A stretch of DNA of 64,000 nucleotides, from assembly GCF_012396365.1 (NCBI RefSeq), contig NZ_JAAXPG010000008.1, positions 157,108-221,107 of the forward strand. Reading direction: 5' to 3'. Positions 8,827 through 17,220 of this stretch are shown here, one piece after another (positions within the stretch are counted from its first letter, which is position 1; every line of letters begins with the position of its first letter). Source of the stretch: Nocardiopsis alborubida. GTDB lineage: Bacteria; Actinomycetota; Actinomycetes; Streptosporangiales; Streptosporangiaceae. A model generated the notes under the pieces. That model did not search any database, was not told the DNA's origin, and saw only the letters and a list, made by a program, of their open reading frames with translations. Made by a program: the position numbers and the translations under genes.

Positions 8827-9000
8827 GGGCGCTCCCCGACGTGGTCCAGCGCGCTCCCCCGCACCGTGTTCTTGTACTTACGGCGGGTCTGGGCCGTCGA
8901 ATCTCACTACAGGTACACGGTCATCGCAGGTCAGAACCCCTACTTCACACCGGCAAGGGTTCCGGCCCGTCCACTGGCGGAGTCGCCCGCGACCCGCCCG

Positions 9001-10518
9001 TCAGAGGTGGGGCGCCAGGGTCCCCTGCCCGGCCGGTCCGACCCGCACGGGACCGTCCAGCGCACCGGCGGCGAGGGTGCTCACGAGGGTGCGCACCCCG
9101 ACGGTGTCGTTGTCGTGCAGGAGGGTCTCCAGCAGCGACAGCGCCGCGCGCTGGTCCCCCGGCTGCTCGCGCACGTGGCGCCACTGGGGCTCGGTCGCCG
9201 CGTCCGAGAGCATCAGGGTCCGGCCGACCTGGCCGAGCGCGGTCAGCAGCGGGGTGTCGTGCGGCATCCTCTCCAGGGCGGCGTTGACCTGTTCGGCCTG
9301 CTGCTCGGGGTCGACCTCCTCCACGGGCTGCGCCCGCAGGAAGTCCAGCACGTCCTCGGGCGGCGCCAGCGGACGGACCGGAGGCATCGTCGCGATCATG
9401 GCGCGCACCTCGGCCAGGTCGCCCAGGATCTCCCCGGTGCGCCCCAGCTCCCCGATGAGCCGTTCCGCCCGCTGCGCGGAGCAGCTCGCCACCCAGCGGG
9501 CGCCGCGGACCGAGGCCAGACGGGCGGCGGACAGGGCGAGCTCGGCGCCGCGGCGCGGCGCCCCCACCCGCTCGAAGTAGCGCGACCAGGTGGTCACCCG
9601 CACCCCCAGCCGCCAGTCGTTGCGCACCGCGCCCTGGCACACCAGGTTCTCCACCGCCTCCACCCACGCGGGCCGCAGGCTCGGGTACGCCTCGGCCTCC
9701 TCCACGGTGGGCAGCGGGACGATGGCCTCCTGGGGCGGGCAGTGGCCCAGACGGGCCAGCCAGGACAGCAGCCGAGCGCGCTCGAAGCGGATGCGGCGGT
9801 GCAGGGCCGCCCGGCGCGGGTTGGCCTCGTCCAGGACCAGCTCCGCCTCCATCCGGTCCAGCACCTCCAGGGCCTGGGCGTGCTCGTCCTGGTGACGCAG
9901 GGCTCTGACGAGGGCGAACACCCCGTCGGCACCGAGCATGGCCGGGCCGGTGGCGGTGTGCTCGTAGCGCCGCAGCTCGTTCTCGGCCCGGTCGGCCAGG
10001 TCCTCGTCGATGAGCAGGTTCACCCGGGCGAGGGTGAAGGCGGGCCAGGCGGGGGTGCGCTCCCAGCCGACCAGGCGCCGGGTGGAGAGCAGTTCGCGGC
10101 GCTGCTCGGCGGTGCCGCGGGCGTCGACGTTGGCGTGGCAGCGCACCAGGGTCTCCAGCAGGGACACCGGCAGCGGGCCGTGGGCCAGGGGCTCGGGTTC
10201 GTCGTCGGCCGCCGCGCTCACCTGGGCGAGCGCGCGCCCGCCCTCGGCCAGGGCCCCCACACGCACGGCCAGGGGCCAGTGCGCGAGGAAGAACAGGGTC
10301 GGCGGTCCGAAGACCCCCGGGACCGCGGCCTCGACCGCGCCCGCCTCCGCGACCAGTCGGCGCGCGGTGCGCAGCGCCGAACGGGCCACGGCCTCCACGC
10401 GCACCGGGTCCCCGGCCTCGCTGAGCACGGGCAGGCTCGCGACCGCCTCGGCCAGCTCCGGCTGCCCGGCCGCCCGGAGTCGTCGTGCGGTCTCCCCCGC
10501 CCACGTCCACATCGGCAT
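9001..10518 (-). CDS. Hypothetical helical-repeat (TPR-like) protein, 505 aa
   Basis: Not recognised as a named family. The sequence is almost entirely Ala/Leu/Arg-rich amphipathic helices in pairs, as in TPR or related solenoids, with no signal peptide, membrane segment or catalytic motif. I chose ATG 10518 (M-P-M-W-T-W), 6 nt from AGGGGGTG; the frame is open 90 nt further. It is a single gene between murI (convergent) and a divergent 115-aa gene. A scaffold or tetratricopeptide-like binding role is only inferred. Confidence 0.65.
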   Translation of the reverse strand: MPMWTWAGETARRLRAAGQPELAEAVASLPVLSEAGDPVRVEAVARSALRTARRLVAEAGAVEAAVPGVFGPPTLFFLAHWPLAVRVGALAEGGRALAQVSAAADDEPEPLAHGPLPVSLLETLVRCHANVDARGTAEQRRELLSTRRLVGWERTPAWPAFTLARVNLLIDEDLADRAENELRRYEHTATGPAMLGADGVFALVRALRHQDEHAQALEVLDRMEAELVLDEANPRRAALHRRIRFERARLLSWLARLGHCPPQEAIVPLPTVEEAEAYPSLRPAWVEAVENLVCQGAVRNDWRLGVRVTTWSRYFERVGAPRRGAELALSAARLASVRGARWVASCSAQRAERLIGELGRTGEILGDLAEVRAMIATMPPVRPLAPPEDVLDFLRAQPVEEVDPEQQAEQVNAALERMPHDTPLLTALGQVGRTLMLSDAATEPQWRHVREQPGDQRAALSLLETLLHDNDTVGVRTLVSTLAAGALDGPVRVGPAGQGTLAPHL

Positions 10519-10646
10519 GGTCTGCACCCCCTGTAAGCACCACGTGAGAACAGAACGTAGCAGCGCGGTGACAGGGCTGTCCGGAAAACGCGCAAAGCCG
10601 TGGAGCACGGGGGATCACGCGTCCTGTCGGGGCGGTCCCGGCCCGC

Positions 10647-10652
10647 TAGACT
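10647..10652 (+). promoter_or_regulatory. Candidate -10 box (TAGACT)
   Basis: Good actinobacterial -10 consensus about 95 nt before the 115-aa gene. The upstream -35 region is GC-rich and not consensus. Confidence 0.4.
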
Positions 10653-10747
10653 CGGGGGTCGTGGTGCCCGGCGGGGACCGCCGCAAGGTCCCGAGCATCC
10701 AGCCGCGCCGAGCCGCACCGTGTTGCACCAAGGGGACATGAGCGCCG

Positions 10748-11095
10748 ATGGGATGGCGAGACCGTTTCGGACTCCGCAAGGCCAACCGCAAGGGCAAGGC
10801 CCGTTTCGACCGGGCAGCCGAGGATTCGGACATCAAGGCGTTGATCGACTTCGCCAAGAGCCGGGTGGGGGTGGAGTTCTTCGTCGAGCCGGAGACCTTC
10901 GCCACGCAGACCACGGCGGTCGCGGTCGCGACGGACGGCGAGTGGATCCGCCGCCGGTGCGGCTCGCCCGACGTGATCCGCAAGGTGGCCAGGAACCTGG
11001 CGGCCCCGGCCTACGACGTGCAGATCGTCGGCTACCCGCAGCGGATGCGCGACTGGAGCGCACGCAACAAGCGCGGCCTGTCGCTGGACGAGTGA
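10748..11095 (+). CDS. Conserved hypothetical protein (115 aa)
   Basis: Small soluble basic/acidic protein, not recognised beyond resembling conserved actinobacterial hypotheticals. It opens M-G-W-R-D-R-F-G-L-R-K, with a core V-G-V-E-F-F-V-E-P-E-T and an end D-W-S-A-R-N-K-R-G-L. ATG 10748 is preceded by AAGGGGA about 12 nt upstream, rather far. An overlapping ATG at 10738 is in another frame. A small hairpin (GGCGAG/CTCGCC, 11114-11132) follows the stop. Confidence 0.65.
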   Translation: MGWRDRFGLRKANRKGKARFDRAAEDSDIKALIDFAKSRVGVEFFVEPETFATQTTAVAVATDGEWIRRRCGSPDVIRKVARNLAAPAYDVQIVGYPQRMRDWSARNKRGLSLDE

Positions 11096-11278
11096 GGGCG
11101 CGCGGGCGTACTGGGCGAGGGTAAGACTCGCCACACCGACACGCCGTTGGGGATGGTCCGAAACCCGCGACCGGGTCATTTTGGGCATTGATGACGAGTC
11201 CTTGCCGCGACTTCCTCGCCGAACGGGTTCCCTAACAGGCTTCATCCGTCGCATACTCGCCTCGGAGGGGGGACTCTG

Positions 11279-11806
11279 ATGAAGCAGGATCTCACGGCCC
11301 TGTGCTGCGACTGCGGCACGATTCGCGAGGTGAGCGACTACCAGAGTGTGGGCGAGGCGCAGTCCGCCTACGGGCTGGCCCGCTGCGTCGTCTGGCGCAA
11401 GTGCCGCACCTGTGGCTACCGCACCTACCACGCCTACATGCGCGCCGACGAGGACCGCGACGAACTGGAGGACGCCCTGCGGCTGGACGGCGCCCTGGCG
11501 GCCGAGGCCCTCGACGAGGAGGTGGAGCAGCTGCGGCTGTGCGGGGTCGAGGTCGGGCACGCCCCCGTCCCGGCCATCTGGGACGGCCAGTCCGTGGGCA
11601 TGGTGACCCAGCGGCTGACCGACCGCGCCTACTCGATCGTGCTGGACCCCGAGGCGTCCGTGGTCTCCCGGCTCAAGCTCATCGACATGATGTGGAACGA
11701 ACTCCTGGTGGGCGAGCACGACGACCGCTGGTTCATCCAGGAGGCGGAGGACGACGGGTCCCCCGCGTACGCGGTCCGGCTGTTCGGCTACCGCACCCGC
11801 GGCTGA
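11279..11806 (+). CDS. Hypothetical protein with N-terminal zinc-ribbon-like cysteines (175 aa)
   Basis: The N-terminus has C-C-D-C-G (residues 9-13) and, about 30 residues later, C-R-T-C-G-Y. That arrangement of two CxxC knuckles is typical of a zinc ribbon. The rest is an acidic alpha/beta region with no catalytic motif I recognise, ending F-G-Y-R-T-R-G. The ribosome site GGAGGGGGGA lies just before ATG 11279. It stands alone between the 115-aa gene and a convergent helicase. Similar stand-alone actinobacterial proteins are uncharacterised. Confidence 0.65.
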   Translation: MKQDLTALCCDCGTIREVSDYQSVGEAQSAYGLARCVVWRKCRTCGYRTYHAYMRADEDRDELEDALRLDGALAAEALDEEVEQLRLCGVEVGHAPVPAIWDGQSVGMVTQRLTDRAYSIVLDPEASVVSRLKLIDMMWNELLVGEHDDRWFIQEAEDDGSPAYAVRLFGYRTRG

Positions 11807-11873
11807 GGCCGGGCCGAGCTCCCGGACCGCGCTTTCGCGACGCGGGCGCCGGAGGGAGGGCACGGCCCCGGCG

Positions 11874-14015
11874 CTACCCGGCGGCGGGTTCGGGCTGGCC
11901 GGCGAGGCGGCGCAGTGCCGATCTGGCCACCGCCGGATCGGTGGTCCCCCAGTAGGGCGGCAGGGAGGCGCGCAGGAAGCCGCCGTAGCGGGCCGTGGCC
12001 AGGCGCGGGTCCAGGACGGCGATGACCCCCCGGTCCTCGGTGGAGCGCAGCAGGCGCCCGGTGCCCTGGGCGAGCAGCAGAGCGGCGTGGGTGGCGGCCA
12101 CCGACAGGAAGCCGTTGCCCCCGTGCGCGGCGACCGCGCGCTGGCGCGCGGAGGCCAGCGGGTCGTCGGGCCTGGGGAAGGGGATGCGGTCCACGATCAC
12201 CAGGGACAGCGAGGGGCCGGGCACGTCCACGCCCTGCCACAGCGACAGGGTGCCGAACAGGCAGGACCGCTCGTCCTCGGCGAAGCGGCGCACCAGCTGA
12301 CCGGTGGAGTCCTCCCCCTGGCACAGGATCGGCTGGTCCAGGCGCTCGCGGAGTTCCTCGGCCGCCTGCTGGGCGGCGCGCATGGAGGAGAACAGACCCA
12401 GCGCACGGCCGTCGGCGGCCTCGATGAGCTCGCTGATCTCGTCCAGGTAGGCGGGCGCGAGACCGTCGCGTCCGGGCGGCGGCAGGTGGGTGGCCACGTA
12501 GAGGATGCCCCGGCGGGAGTGCTCGAAGGGCGAGCCGACGTCCAGCGCACGCCAGCGGGGCTCCCCGGCCGCGCGGTGCGGGCCGTCCTCGTCGTCGTCG
12601 GCTCCGGAGCCGGTGTCGGGGCCGTCCTCGGCCCGGGATCCGGCAGCGTTCGCCGAACCGGCCGCGTCCCGGGACCCGTCCGGCTCCGGACCGCGTCCCG
12701 CCACGGCGCGTTCGGCGGCCTCCTGGGCCACCTCCCGGCCCAGCCCCCACTGGTTGGCCAGGGAGGTGAAGGAGCCGCCCAGGGTGAGGGTGGCGGAGGT
12801 CAGGACCACGGTGCGGTCGCCGAAGAGCTTCTCGCGCAGCAGCCCGCCCACGCCGAGCGGAGCGACGTGGAGCGCGGGTTGGCGCCCGGGGGCCTTGGTC
12901 AGCCAGACGACCTCGGTGCGGTCGCGCAGGACGGGTTCGAAGGACTCCAGGACGCGCACGGCGGTGTCGTGCACATCCCCGAGCGCGGCCAGGGCCAGGC
13001 GGCGGTCGCTGGCGCCGTCCGGGTCCAGCTCCCCGGGTGAGGGACCGATGGCGGTGACGCAGGCCGAGGCGGCGTCGCGGGTGGCGGCGACCGCGTTGGC
13101 CAGGGCGTCGTCGATGTGGTCCAGGCGTCCGTCGGGTGACTCGGTGAACATCAGGGCGAGTCCGTCGGCGCACTCGGTCAGGCGTTCGCTGATCCCGGGT
13201 TCGACCAGGCGGGCGGCGCGCTTGGCCGCGGCGTTGACGGTGCGCTCGCCCAGGACGCCGGTGGCCACGGAGGTGGCGCGGTCGACGAGTTCGTGCGCCT
13301 CGTCGATCATGATCGTGTTGTGCTCGGGCAGGATGTGGTAGCCCTGCGACATGTCGATGGAGAGCATGGCGTGGTTGGTGACCACCACGTCCACGCCCTG
13401 GGTCGCCTCGCGGGCGAACTCGGCGAAGCACTCCTGGCCGAAGGGACAGATGCGGGCGCCCATGCACTCGTTGGCGGCCACCGACACCTGGCGCCAGGCC
13501 AGGTCGCTGACGCCGGGGACGAGTTCGTCGCGGTCGCCGGTGACGGTGTCCTCGGCCCACTCGTGCAGGCGGGCCACCTGACGGCCCAGTGAGGAGAGCT
13601 GGCGCGGGTCGAACAGCTCGGTGTCCTCGGCCTCCTCGCCCGCGGTCTGGAGCCGGTTGCGGCACAGGTAGTTGCGGCGGCCCTTGAGCACGGCGAACGT
13701 GGGCTCGCGGGGCAGCATCGGTGTGAGGGCCTTGGCCAGGCGCGGCAGGTCGCGCTCGATGAGCTGGTTCTGCAGGGCGATGGTGGCGGTGGAGACCACC
13801 ACCGTGCTCTCCCTGGCCATCGCGTGTCTGATCGCGGGTACCAGGTAGGCCAGGGACTTTCCGGTGCCGGTACCGGCCTGGACCACCAGGTGTTCGCGCT
13901 TGTCCACCGCCTCGGCCACGGCACCGGCCATGGTCGCCTGGCCCTCGCGGCGGCTGCCGCCCAGGGCGGCGACGGCCGCGTCGAGCAGGGTGGGAACGTC
14001 GGGGAGATCTGCCAC
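11874..14015 (-). CDS. dinG: DinG/XPD-family ATP-dependent DNA helicase
   Basis: SF2 helicase of the iron-sulfur XPD/DinG group, about 713 aa. Walker A is A-G-T-G-T-G-K-S (K53), and the DEAH box is M-I-D-E-A-H-E-L. Cysteines in Y-L-C-R-N-R, N-E-C-M-G-A-R-I-C-P-F and Q-E-C-F fit the 4Fe-4S cluster position. The C-terminal domain carries G-R-L-L-R-S-T-E-D-R-G, motif VI. An Asp/Gly/Ser-rich insert lies around residues 440-480. The start is GTG 14015, preceded on the minus strand by TACTGT and 6 nt, so a leaderless message is plausible; the frame is open to 14060. The role is DNA repair or structure resolution. Confidence 0.9.
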   Translation of the reverse strand: MADLPDVPTLLDAAVAALGGSRREGQATMAGAVAEAVDKREHLVVQAGTGTGKSLAYLVPAIRHAMARESTVVVSTATIALQNQLIERDLPRLAKALTPMLPREPTFAVLKGRRNYLCRNRLQTAGEEAEDTELFDPRQLSSLGRQVARLHEWAEDTVTGDRDELVPGVSDLAWRQVSVAANECMGARICPFGQECFAEFAREATQGVDVVVTNHAMLSIDMSQGYHILPEHNTIMIDEAHELVDRATSVATGVLGERTVNAAAKRAARLVEPGISERLTECADGLALMFTESPDGRLDHIDDALANAVAATRDAASACVTAIGPSPGELDPDGASDRRLALAALGDVHDTAVRVLESFEPVLRDRTEVVWLTKAPGRQPALHVAPLGVGGLLREKLFGDRTVVLTSATLTLGGSFTSLANQWGLGREVAQEAAERAVAGRGPEPDGSRDAAGSANAAGSRAEDGPDTGSGADDDEDGPHRAAGEPRWRALDVGSPFEHSRRGILYVATHLPPPGRDGLAPAYLDEISELIEAADGRALGLFSSMRAAQQAAEELRERLDQPILCQGEDSTGQLVRRFAEDERSCLFGTLSLWQGVDVPGPSLSLVIVDRIPFPRPDDPLASARQRAVAAHGGNGFLSVAATHAALLLAQGTGRLLRSTEDRGVIAVLDPRLATARYGGFLRASLPPYWGTTDPAVARSALRRLAGQPEPAAG

Positions 14016-14112
14016 GGATCGACAGTACCGGCCGCGAGGGACAGGGCGGGCGCTGTCCACAGGCCGGACCGGCCGGGTCCCCGGGCCCCGGCCGGTCCTT
14101 CCCCGGAGGCTC

Positions 14113-14586
14113 TCAGGCCATCGTGGCCAGGAGCTCGTCCAGAACGCCCATGGACTGCTTCAGGCCGTACTCCATGCCGGACTCGACCATGCCGTCGCGG
14201 TCCTCGACGCTCTGGAACACCGTGGTCGACGTGTAGAGGGTACGGCCGTCCCGCTCCTCCAGGGTGGTGGTCTCCAGGCACACGTGCCCGGGCATGCCCT
14301 CGAACTCGAAGGTCTGCACGAAGCGCTCGGGCGCGACGATGTCGTGGACCACGCCGTGGAAGCCGTACTCCCGGCCGTCGGGGGCGTGCTCGACGAACCT
14401 CCAGGAGCCGCCCGGGCGCAGGTCCGCACGGTCGATGACGGTCTCGTTCTCCTTGAGCCCCCACCACCGGGCGAGGTACTCGGGATCGGTCATGGCCCTG
14501 AACACCACGTCACGGGGCGCGTCGAAGCTGCGCGTGATGACGATGTCGTGCTGTCCGGGCTCGGCGATCACCGTGAGGTCGCTCAT
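14113..14586 (-). CDS. SRPBCC (AHSA1/START-like) domain protein
   Basis: Single-domain 157-aa protein of the AHSA1 type. The diagnostic N-terminal block R-S-F-D-A-P-R-D-V-V-F-R-A and D-P-E-Y-L-A-R-W-W-G is followed by P-G-G-S-W-R-F. The fold makes a hydrophobic cavity and the ligand is unknown. ATG 14586 overlaps the ArsR stop codon by 4 nt (ATGA), so it is translationally coupled. ArsR-AHSA1 pairs are very common and usually form an autoregulated operon. Confidence 0.9.
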   Translation of the reverse strand: MSDLTVIAEPGQHDIVITRSFDAPRDVVFRAMTDPEYLARWWGLKENETVIDRADLRPGGSWRFVEHAPDGREYGFHGVVHDIVAPERFVQTFEFEGMPGHVCLETTTLEERDGRTLYTSTTVFQSVEDRDGMVESGMEYGLKQSMGVLDELLATMA

Positions 14587-14930
14587 GACTGCTCTCCTGT
14601 GTTCTGTGTCTGCTGGATTCGGCGGATCTCCGCGTCGAGCCGGTCGAAGCGGTCCTCCCACTGGCGGTGGTAGCGCTCGATCCACCCCGTCGCCTCCTCC
14701 AGGGGGGCGGTCTCCAGTCGGCAGGGGCGCCACTGCGCGTCGCGGCCCCGGCTGACCAGCCCCGCCCGCTCCAGCACCTTCAGGTGCCGGGAGACCGCCT
14801 GGAGGCTGATGGGGAACGGCTCCGCCAGCTCGTTGACGGTGGCCTCACCCTCGGCGAGCCTCGCCAGCAGTGCCCGACGGGTCGGGTCGGCCAGTGCCGC
14901 GAACGTGAGACTCAACGGGTCGGTCGCCAT
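14583..14930 (-). CDS. ArsR-family transcriptional regulator
   Basis: Winged-helix repressor, 115 aa from ATG 14930. It opens with F-A-A-L-A-D-P-T-R-R-A-L-L-A-R-L, and the recognition helix region is S-L-Q-A-V-S-R-H-L-K-V-L. The usual metal-binding Cys set is absent; its lone Cys is in R-P-C-R-L, so it belongs to the non-metal SdpR/YczG-like group that pairs with AHSA1 genes. An in-frame TTG lies at 14942, and AGGAAAG lies 12 nt before the ATG. The palindrome at 14952-14973 is its likely operator. Confidence 0.9.
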   Translation of the reverse strand: MATDPLSLTFAALADPTRRALLARLAEGEATVNELAEPFPISLQAVSRHLKVLERAGLVSRGRDAQWRPCRLETAPLEEATGWIERYHRQWEDRFDRLDAEIRRIQQTQNTGEQS

Positions 14931-14951
14931 CTGCGTATTCAACTTTCCTGT

Positions 14952-14973
14952 TAATCAACCGATACGTTGATTA
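14952..14973. promoter_or_regulatory. ArsR-type palindromic operator
   Basis: A perfect 8-bp inverted repeat, TAATCAAC-N6-GTTGATTA, lies 22 nt upstream of the arsR start. It contains the ATCAA-N6-TTGAT core known for ArsR/SmtB repressors. It is AT-rich in a GC-rich setting and sits between the ArsR operon and the divergent SDR gene. Confidence 0.75.
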
Positions 14974-15019
14974 TGACTCGCGGCACACCATCGGATCAAG
15001 AGCGGAGCGAGAAAAATCG

Positions 15020-15069
15020 CTTCGAGTATCGAAGTGATAGCCTCTCGGGAGGTACTTCGACCCTCGAAG
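15020..15069. promoter_or_regulatory. Two identical palindromes upstream of the SDR gene
   Basis: CTTCGA-N3-TCGAAG occurs twice, at 15020-15034 and 15055-15069, 35 bp centre to centre, with different 3-nt spacers (GTA, CCC). The second copy abuts the SDR ribosome site, so a bound protein could block transcription or initiation. This looks like a dimer-binding operator pair for a regulator that is not obvious in the window. Confidence 0.65.
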
Positions 15070-15084
15070 CGAAAGGAGGGGGCC

Positions 15085-16017
15085 ATGTCCGCGTGGGATC
15101 CCCGCCGACCGCCCAGGCAGCGGGGCAGGACGATGGCCGTGACCGGAGCGACCTCCGGGATCGGCTACTTCGTCGCCGAACAGCTCGCCGCCACCGGAGC
15201 ACACGTGGTGCTCCTGGGGCGCCGGGCCGATCGCCTGGAGACGGCGATGCGGTCGATCGGCGCGCTGGTCCCCGACGCGGACCTGTCGGCCGTCACGCTC
15301 GACCTGGCGGACCTGGACTCGGTCTCCCGGGCGGCGCAGGCCCTCGGCGGCCGAGGAGGGATCGACGTGCTGGTGGCGAACGCGGGCGTCATCTCCGCAG
15401 GCCCTCTGCGCCGGACCACCGCCCAGGGCCTGGAACTGACCGTGGGGACCAATCACCTGGGGCACTTCGCGCTCATCGCGCGGACCCTGCCCTCGCTCCT
15501 GTCGACGCCGGGCAGCCGTGTGGTGTCCCTCGGCAGCTACGTCACCCGCAAAGGCGTGTTCGACCTCGACCAGCTCATGAGCGCGGACGACTACAGCGGG
15601 CGCGGAGCCTACATCCGCTCCAAGCAGGCGACCGAGGTCTTCGGCTTCGAACTGGACCGCCGTCTGCGCGCGGCCGGATCCGGCACCGCTTCGCTCGTGG
15701 CGCATCCGGGAGCCGCCCTAGACCAACTGTCGCCCCGCCGCGAGGGGGTCAACGGGTCCTCCGGGGTGACTCGCGCGCTGTACTCGCTCGCCTCCGCGTT
15801 CGTCCAGGGCAAGCACCGGGGCGCCTGGCCGGTCGTCCGCGCGGCGCTCGACCCCGAGGGCGTCGGCGGCGGGTACTACGGACCCTCACGTCTGGTGGTC
15901 GGCAGGCCGGAACCCGTACAGCCCCCCGCAGCGAGCACGGATCCCGGGGCCGGCGACCGCCTGTGGGCCCTCTCCGAGGAGCTCACCGGCACGCCGTTCA
16001 CCATCCCCGCGGAATGA
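15085..16017 (+). CDS. Short-chain dehydrogenase/reductase
   Basis: NAD(P)-dependent oxidoreductase, 310 aa. The Rossmann motif is T-G-A-T-S-G-I-G, the N-A-G-V block follows, and the catalytic Y-x-x-x-K is Y-I-R-S-K. A basic residue pair after strand 2 (G-R-R-A-D-R) suggests NADP. The overall shape resembles retinol-dehydrogenase/protochlorophyllide-reductase-like SDRs. ATG 15085 follows a near-perfect AAAGGAGGGG. It is divergent from the ArsR operon and has two palindromes in its leader. The substrate is unknown. Confidence 0.9.
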   Translation: MSAWDPRRPPRQRGRTMAVTGATSGIGYFVAEQLAATGAHVVLLGRRADRLETAMRSIGALVPDADLSAVTLDLADLDSVSRAAQALGGRGGIDVLVANAGVISAGPLRRTTAQGLELTVGTNHLGHFALIARTLPSLLSTPGSRVVSLGSYVTRKGVFDLDQLMSADDYSGRGAYIRSKQATEVFGFELDRRLRAAGSGTASLVAHPGAALDQLSPRREGVNGSSGVTRALYSLASAFVQGKHRGAWPVVRAALDPEGVGGGYYGPSRLVVGRPEPVQPPAASTDPGAGDRLWALSEELTGTPFTIPAE

Positions 16018-16025
16018 TCCCGCGG

Positions 16026-16040
16026 CCCCGGCCACAGGGG
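16026..16040. repeat. CCCCG-CCACAGGGG module, copy 1
   Basis: Short GC-rich module directly after the SDR stop codon. It can form CCCC/GGGG hairpins. Three more copies lie at 28501, 28552 and 28627. Downstream to 16180 there are only further G/C-run sequences such as GGGGGTATCCCCC. Confidence 0.6.
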
Positions 16041-16180
16041 GAGCGCCTCGGGGGTTCGGGGTCTGCCCCGGAGAGCATCGCGGGCAGCAGCCCCACGGCC
16101 AGGGGCGCGCCGCGAAGCGCGAAGGCCGAGCGGTGCGCCGGGGGCCTGGAGGGTCTAGGGGGTATCCCCCAAAGGAAACA

Positions 16181-16223
16181 GGCCCGCGGGGAAGGCGGAC
16201 CAGGTCCACCGACCACGCGGGCC
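16181..16223 (-). terminator. Two-tier hairpin after tRNA-Ala copy 1
   Basis: Outer arms GGCCCGCG (16181-16188) and CGCGGGCC (16216-16223) enclose an inner stem GGACC-a-GGTCC. It begins 7 nt after the tRNA 3' end on the minus strand, so it is the likely terminator. Confidence 0.6.
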
Positions 16224-16229
16224 TCGATG

Positions 16230-16302
16230 TGGAGCTATGGGGATTCGAACCCCAGACCTCCTCCATGCCATGGAGGCGCGCTACCAACTGCGCCATAGCC
16301 CC
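16230..16302 (-). tRNA. tRNA-Ala (GGC), copy 1
   Basis: Full cloverleaf of 73 nt on the minus strand. The acceptor stem is GGGGCTA/TAGCTCC with the alanine-identity G3:U70 pair. The anticodon arm CCTCC-ATGGCAT-GGAGG gives anticodon GGC. The T arm contains GGTTCGAATCC and the discriminator is A73. CCA is not encoded. Two identical copies lie at 17021 and 28736. Confidence 0.97.
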
Positions 16303-16490
16303 GTGTGCCTTGCGGCGACGGTTCGATTCTATCGGACGTGCGAGGGTGGGATGACCAGCCGCGGTGTCGGCCACCCCACACGCCCCCGCGCCTCCGGTGC
16401 CCCGCAGGCGTTCCGGAACGCCCGGGACGCAGCCCGACCGCACGCACCGGAATCCTCTTCAACGGCCCCCGAACGGGCACATGAGAGGAC

Positions 16491-16703
16491 ATGAGCGACA
16501 GACCACGACAGAACCCGGTCGACACCCTGGTCCGCTGGGAGGACCACGGCGCCGTGTGGCGGGTGGTGGGGCGGACCGCCTCCGAGGTGACGGTGGCCCT
16601 GTGCCGGTGCGACGGGGGCGAGGAGGTGGAGCGCCTGGTCTCCGGCGACCCGGACCTCCTCGCCTTCGTGGACGGTCGGGCCAGCCCTCCTCCGACTCCC
16701 TGA
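16491..16703 (+). CDS. Small conserved hypothetical protein (70 aa)
   Basis: Compact protein with V-R-W-E-D-H-G-A-V-W-R-V-V and V-A-L-C-R-C-D-G-G-E-E. The pattern resembles small conserved actinobacterial proteins of unknown role. ATG 16491 is preceded by AGAGGA. It lies between two tRNA-Ala genes that are on the other strand. Confidence 0.7.
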   Translation: MSDRPRQNPVDTLVRWEDHGAVWRVVGRTASEVTVALCRCDGGEEVERLVSGDPDLLAFVDGRASPPPTP

Positions 16704-17020
16704 CCGGTACCGCCGCCGGGGTGACGGAGCGCAGCCGCACGAACGGCGCACCAGGGGTCTTCCCCGAAGGAACAGGCCCGCGCGGTCGGTGGACCCCGTC
16801 CACCTTCCGTACCGGCCTCGAACACAGATCTCGGGCGCACCCACCACAACCCGTGGGGCGAAGCCCCGCGTTGCGAGGAAGTGCCTCATCTGCCCCGGCG
16901 ATCAGCGCGACCCGGGCCGCGGGGTCGTCTCGGGGGTCCGGGGGTCGCCCCCCCCGGGAAACACGAAGGACGACCCGGCGAGGCGGCCGAAGGCCGCCGA
17001 GCAGGATCGTCCCGAGTCCG
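16704..17020. other. Gene-free stretch with structured GC-rich repeat
   Basis: No gene is seen in these 317 nt. There is a GGGGTCTTCCCC block at 16754 followed by GAAGGAACAGGCCCGCG, matching a block near 16160 before tRNA copy 1. A G/C-run segment lies at about 16930-16957. The rest holds the two-tier hairpin listed separately. Confidence 0.6.
16968..17012 (-). terminator. Two-tier hairpin after tRNA-Ala copy 2
   Basis: Outer stem GGACGA (16968-16973)/TCGTCC (17007-17012), inner stem GGCGGCC-gaa-GGCCGCC (16982-16998). On the minus strand the tip is CUUCGG, a stable tetraloop. The sequence between the tiers (GGCGAG and CGAGCA) is the same as in the copy at 28685, while both helices differ. 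Confidence 0.65.
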
Positions 17021-17093
17021 TGGAGCTATGGGGATTCGAACCCCAGACCTCCTCCATGCCATGGAGGCGCGCTACCAACTGCGCCATAGCCCC
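17021..17093 (-). tRNA. tRNA-Ala (GGC), copy 2
   Basis: Identical over all 73 nt to the copy at 16230-16302, including the G3:U70 pair and anticodon GGC. No CCA is encoded. Flanking sequences differ, so it is a separate gene rather than one duplicated block. Confidence 0.97.
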
Positions 17094-17220
17094 TTGTATG
17101 CCGGGCGGTTCCCCCGCTCGGCGATGGAATTACTGTACCGGAGGTTGGGAGTGGGTTGCGACGTCAGGGCCTGTGGATGGACGTGCGGTGGCCGGTTTCC
17201 GCGCCGAATACCCTGGAGTG

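Noticed and set aside
8827..9000. Promoter-like TTGTACTTACGG and CTACAGGT elements between murI and the helical-repeat gene
   Set aside because: The two flanking genes converge here, so no start needs a promoter, and spacing between the elements does not fit.
16230..17093. tRNA genes as attachment sites of an integrated element
   Set aside because: There is no integrase, excisionase or plasmid gene near any of the three tRNAs, and all three copies are complete at both ends.
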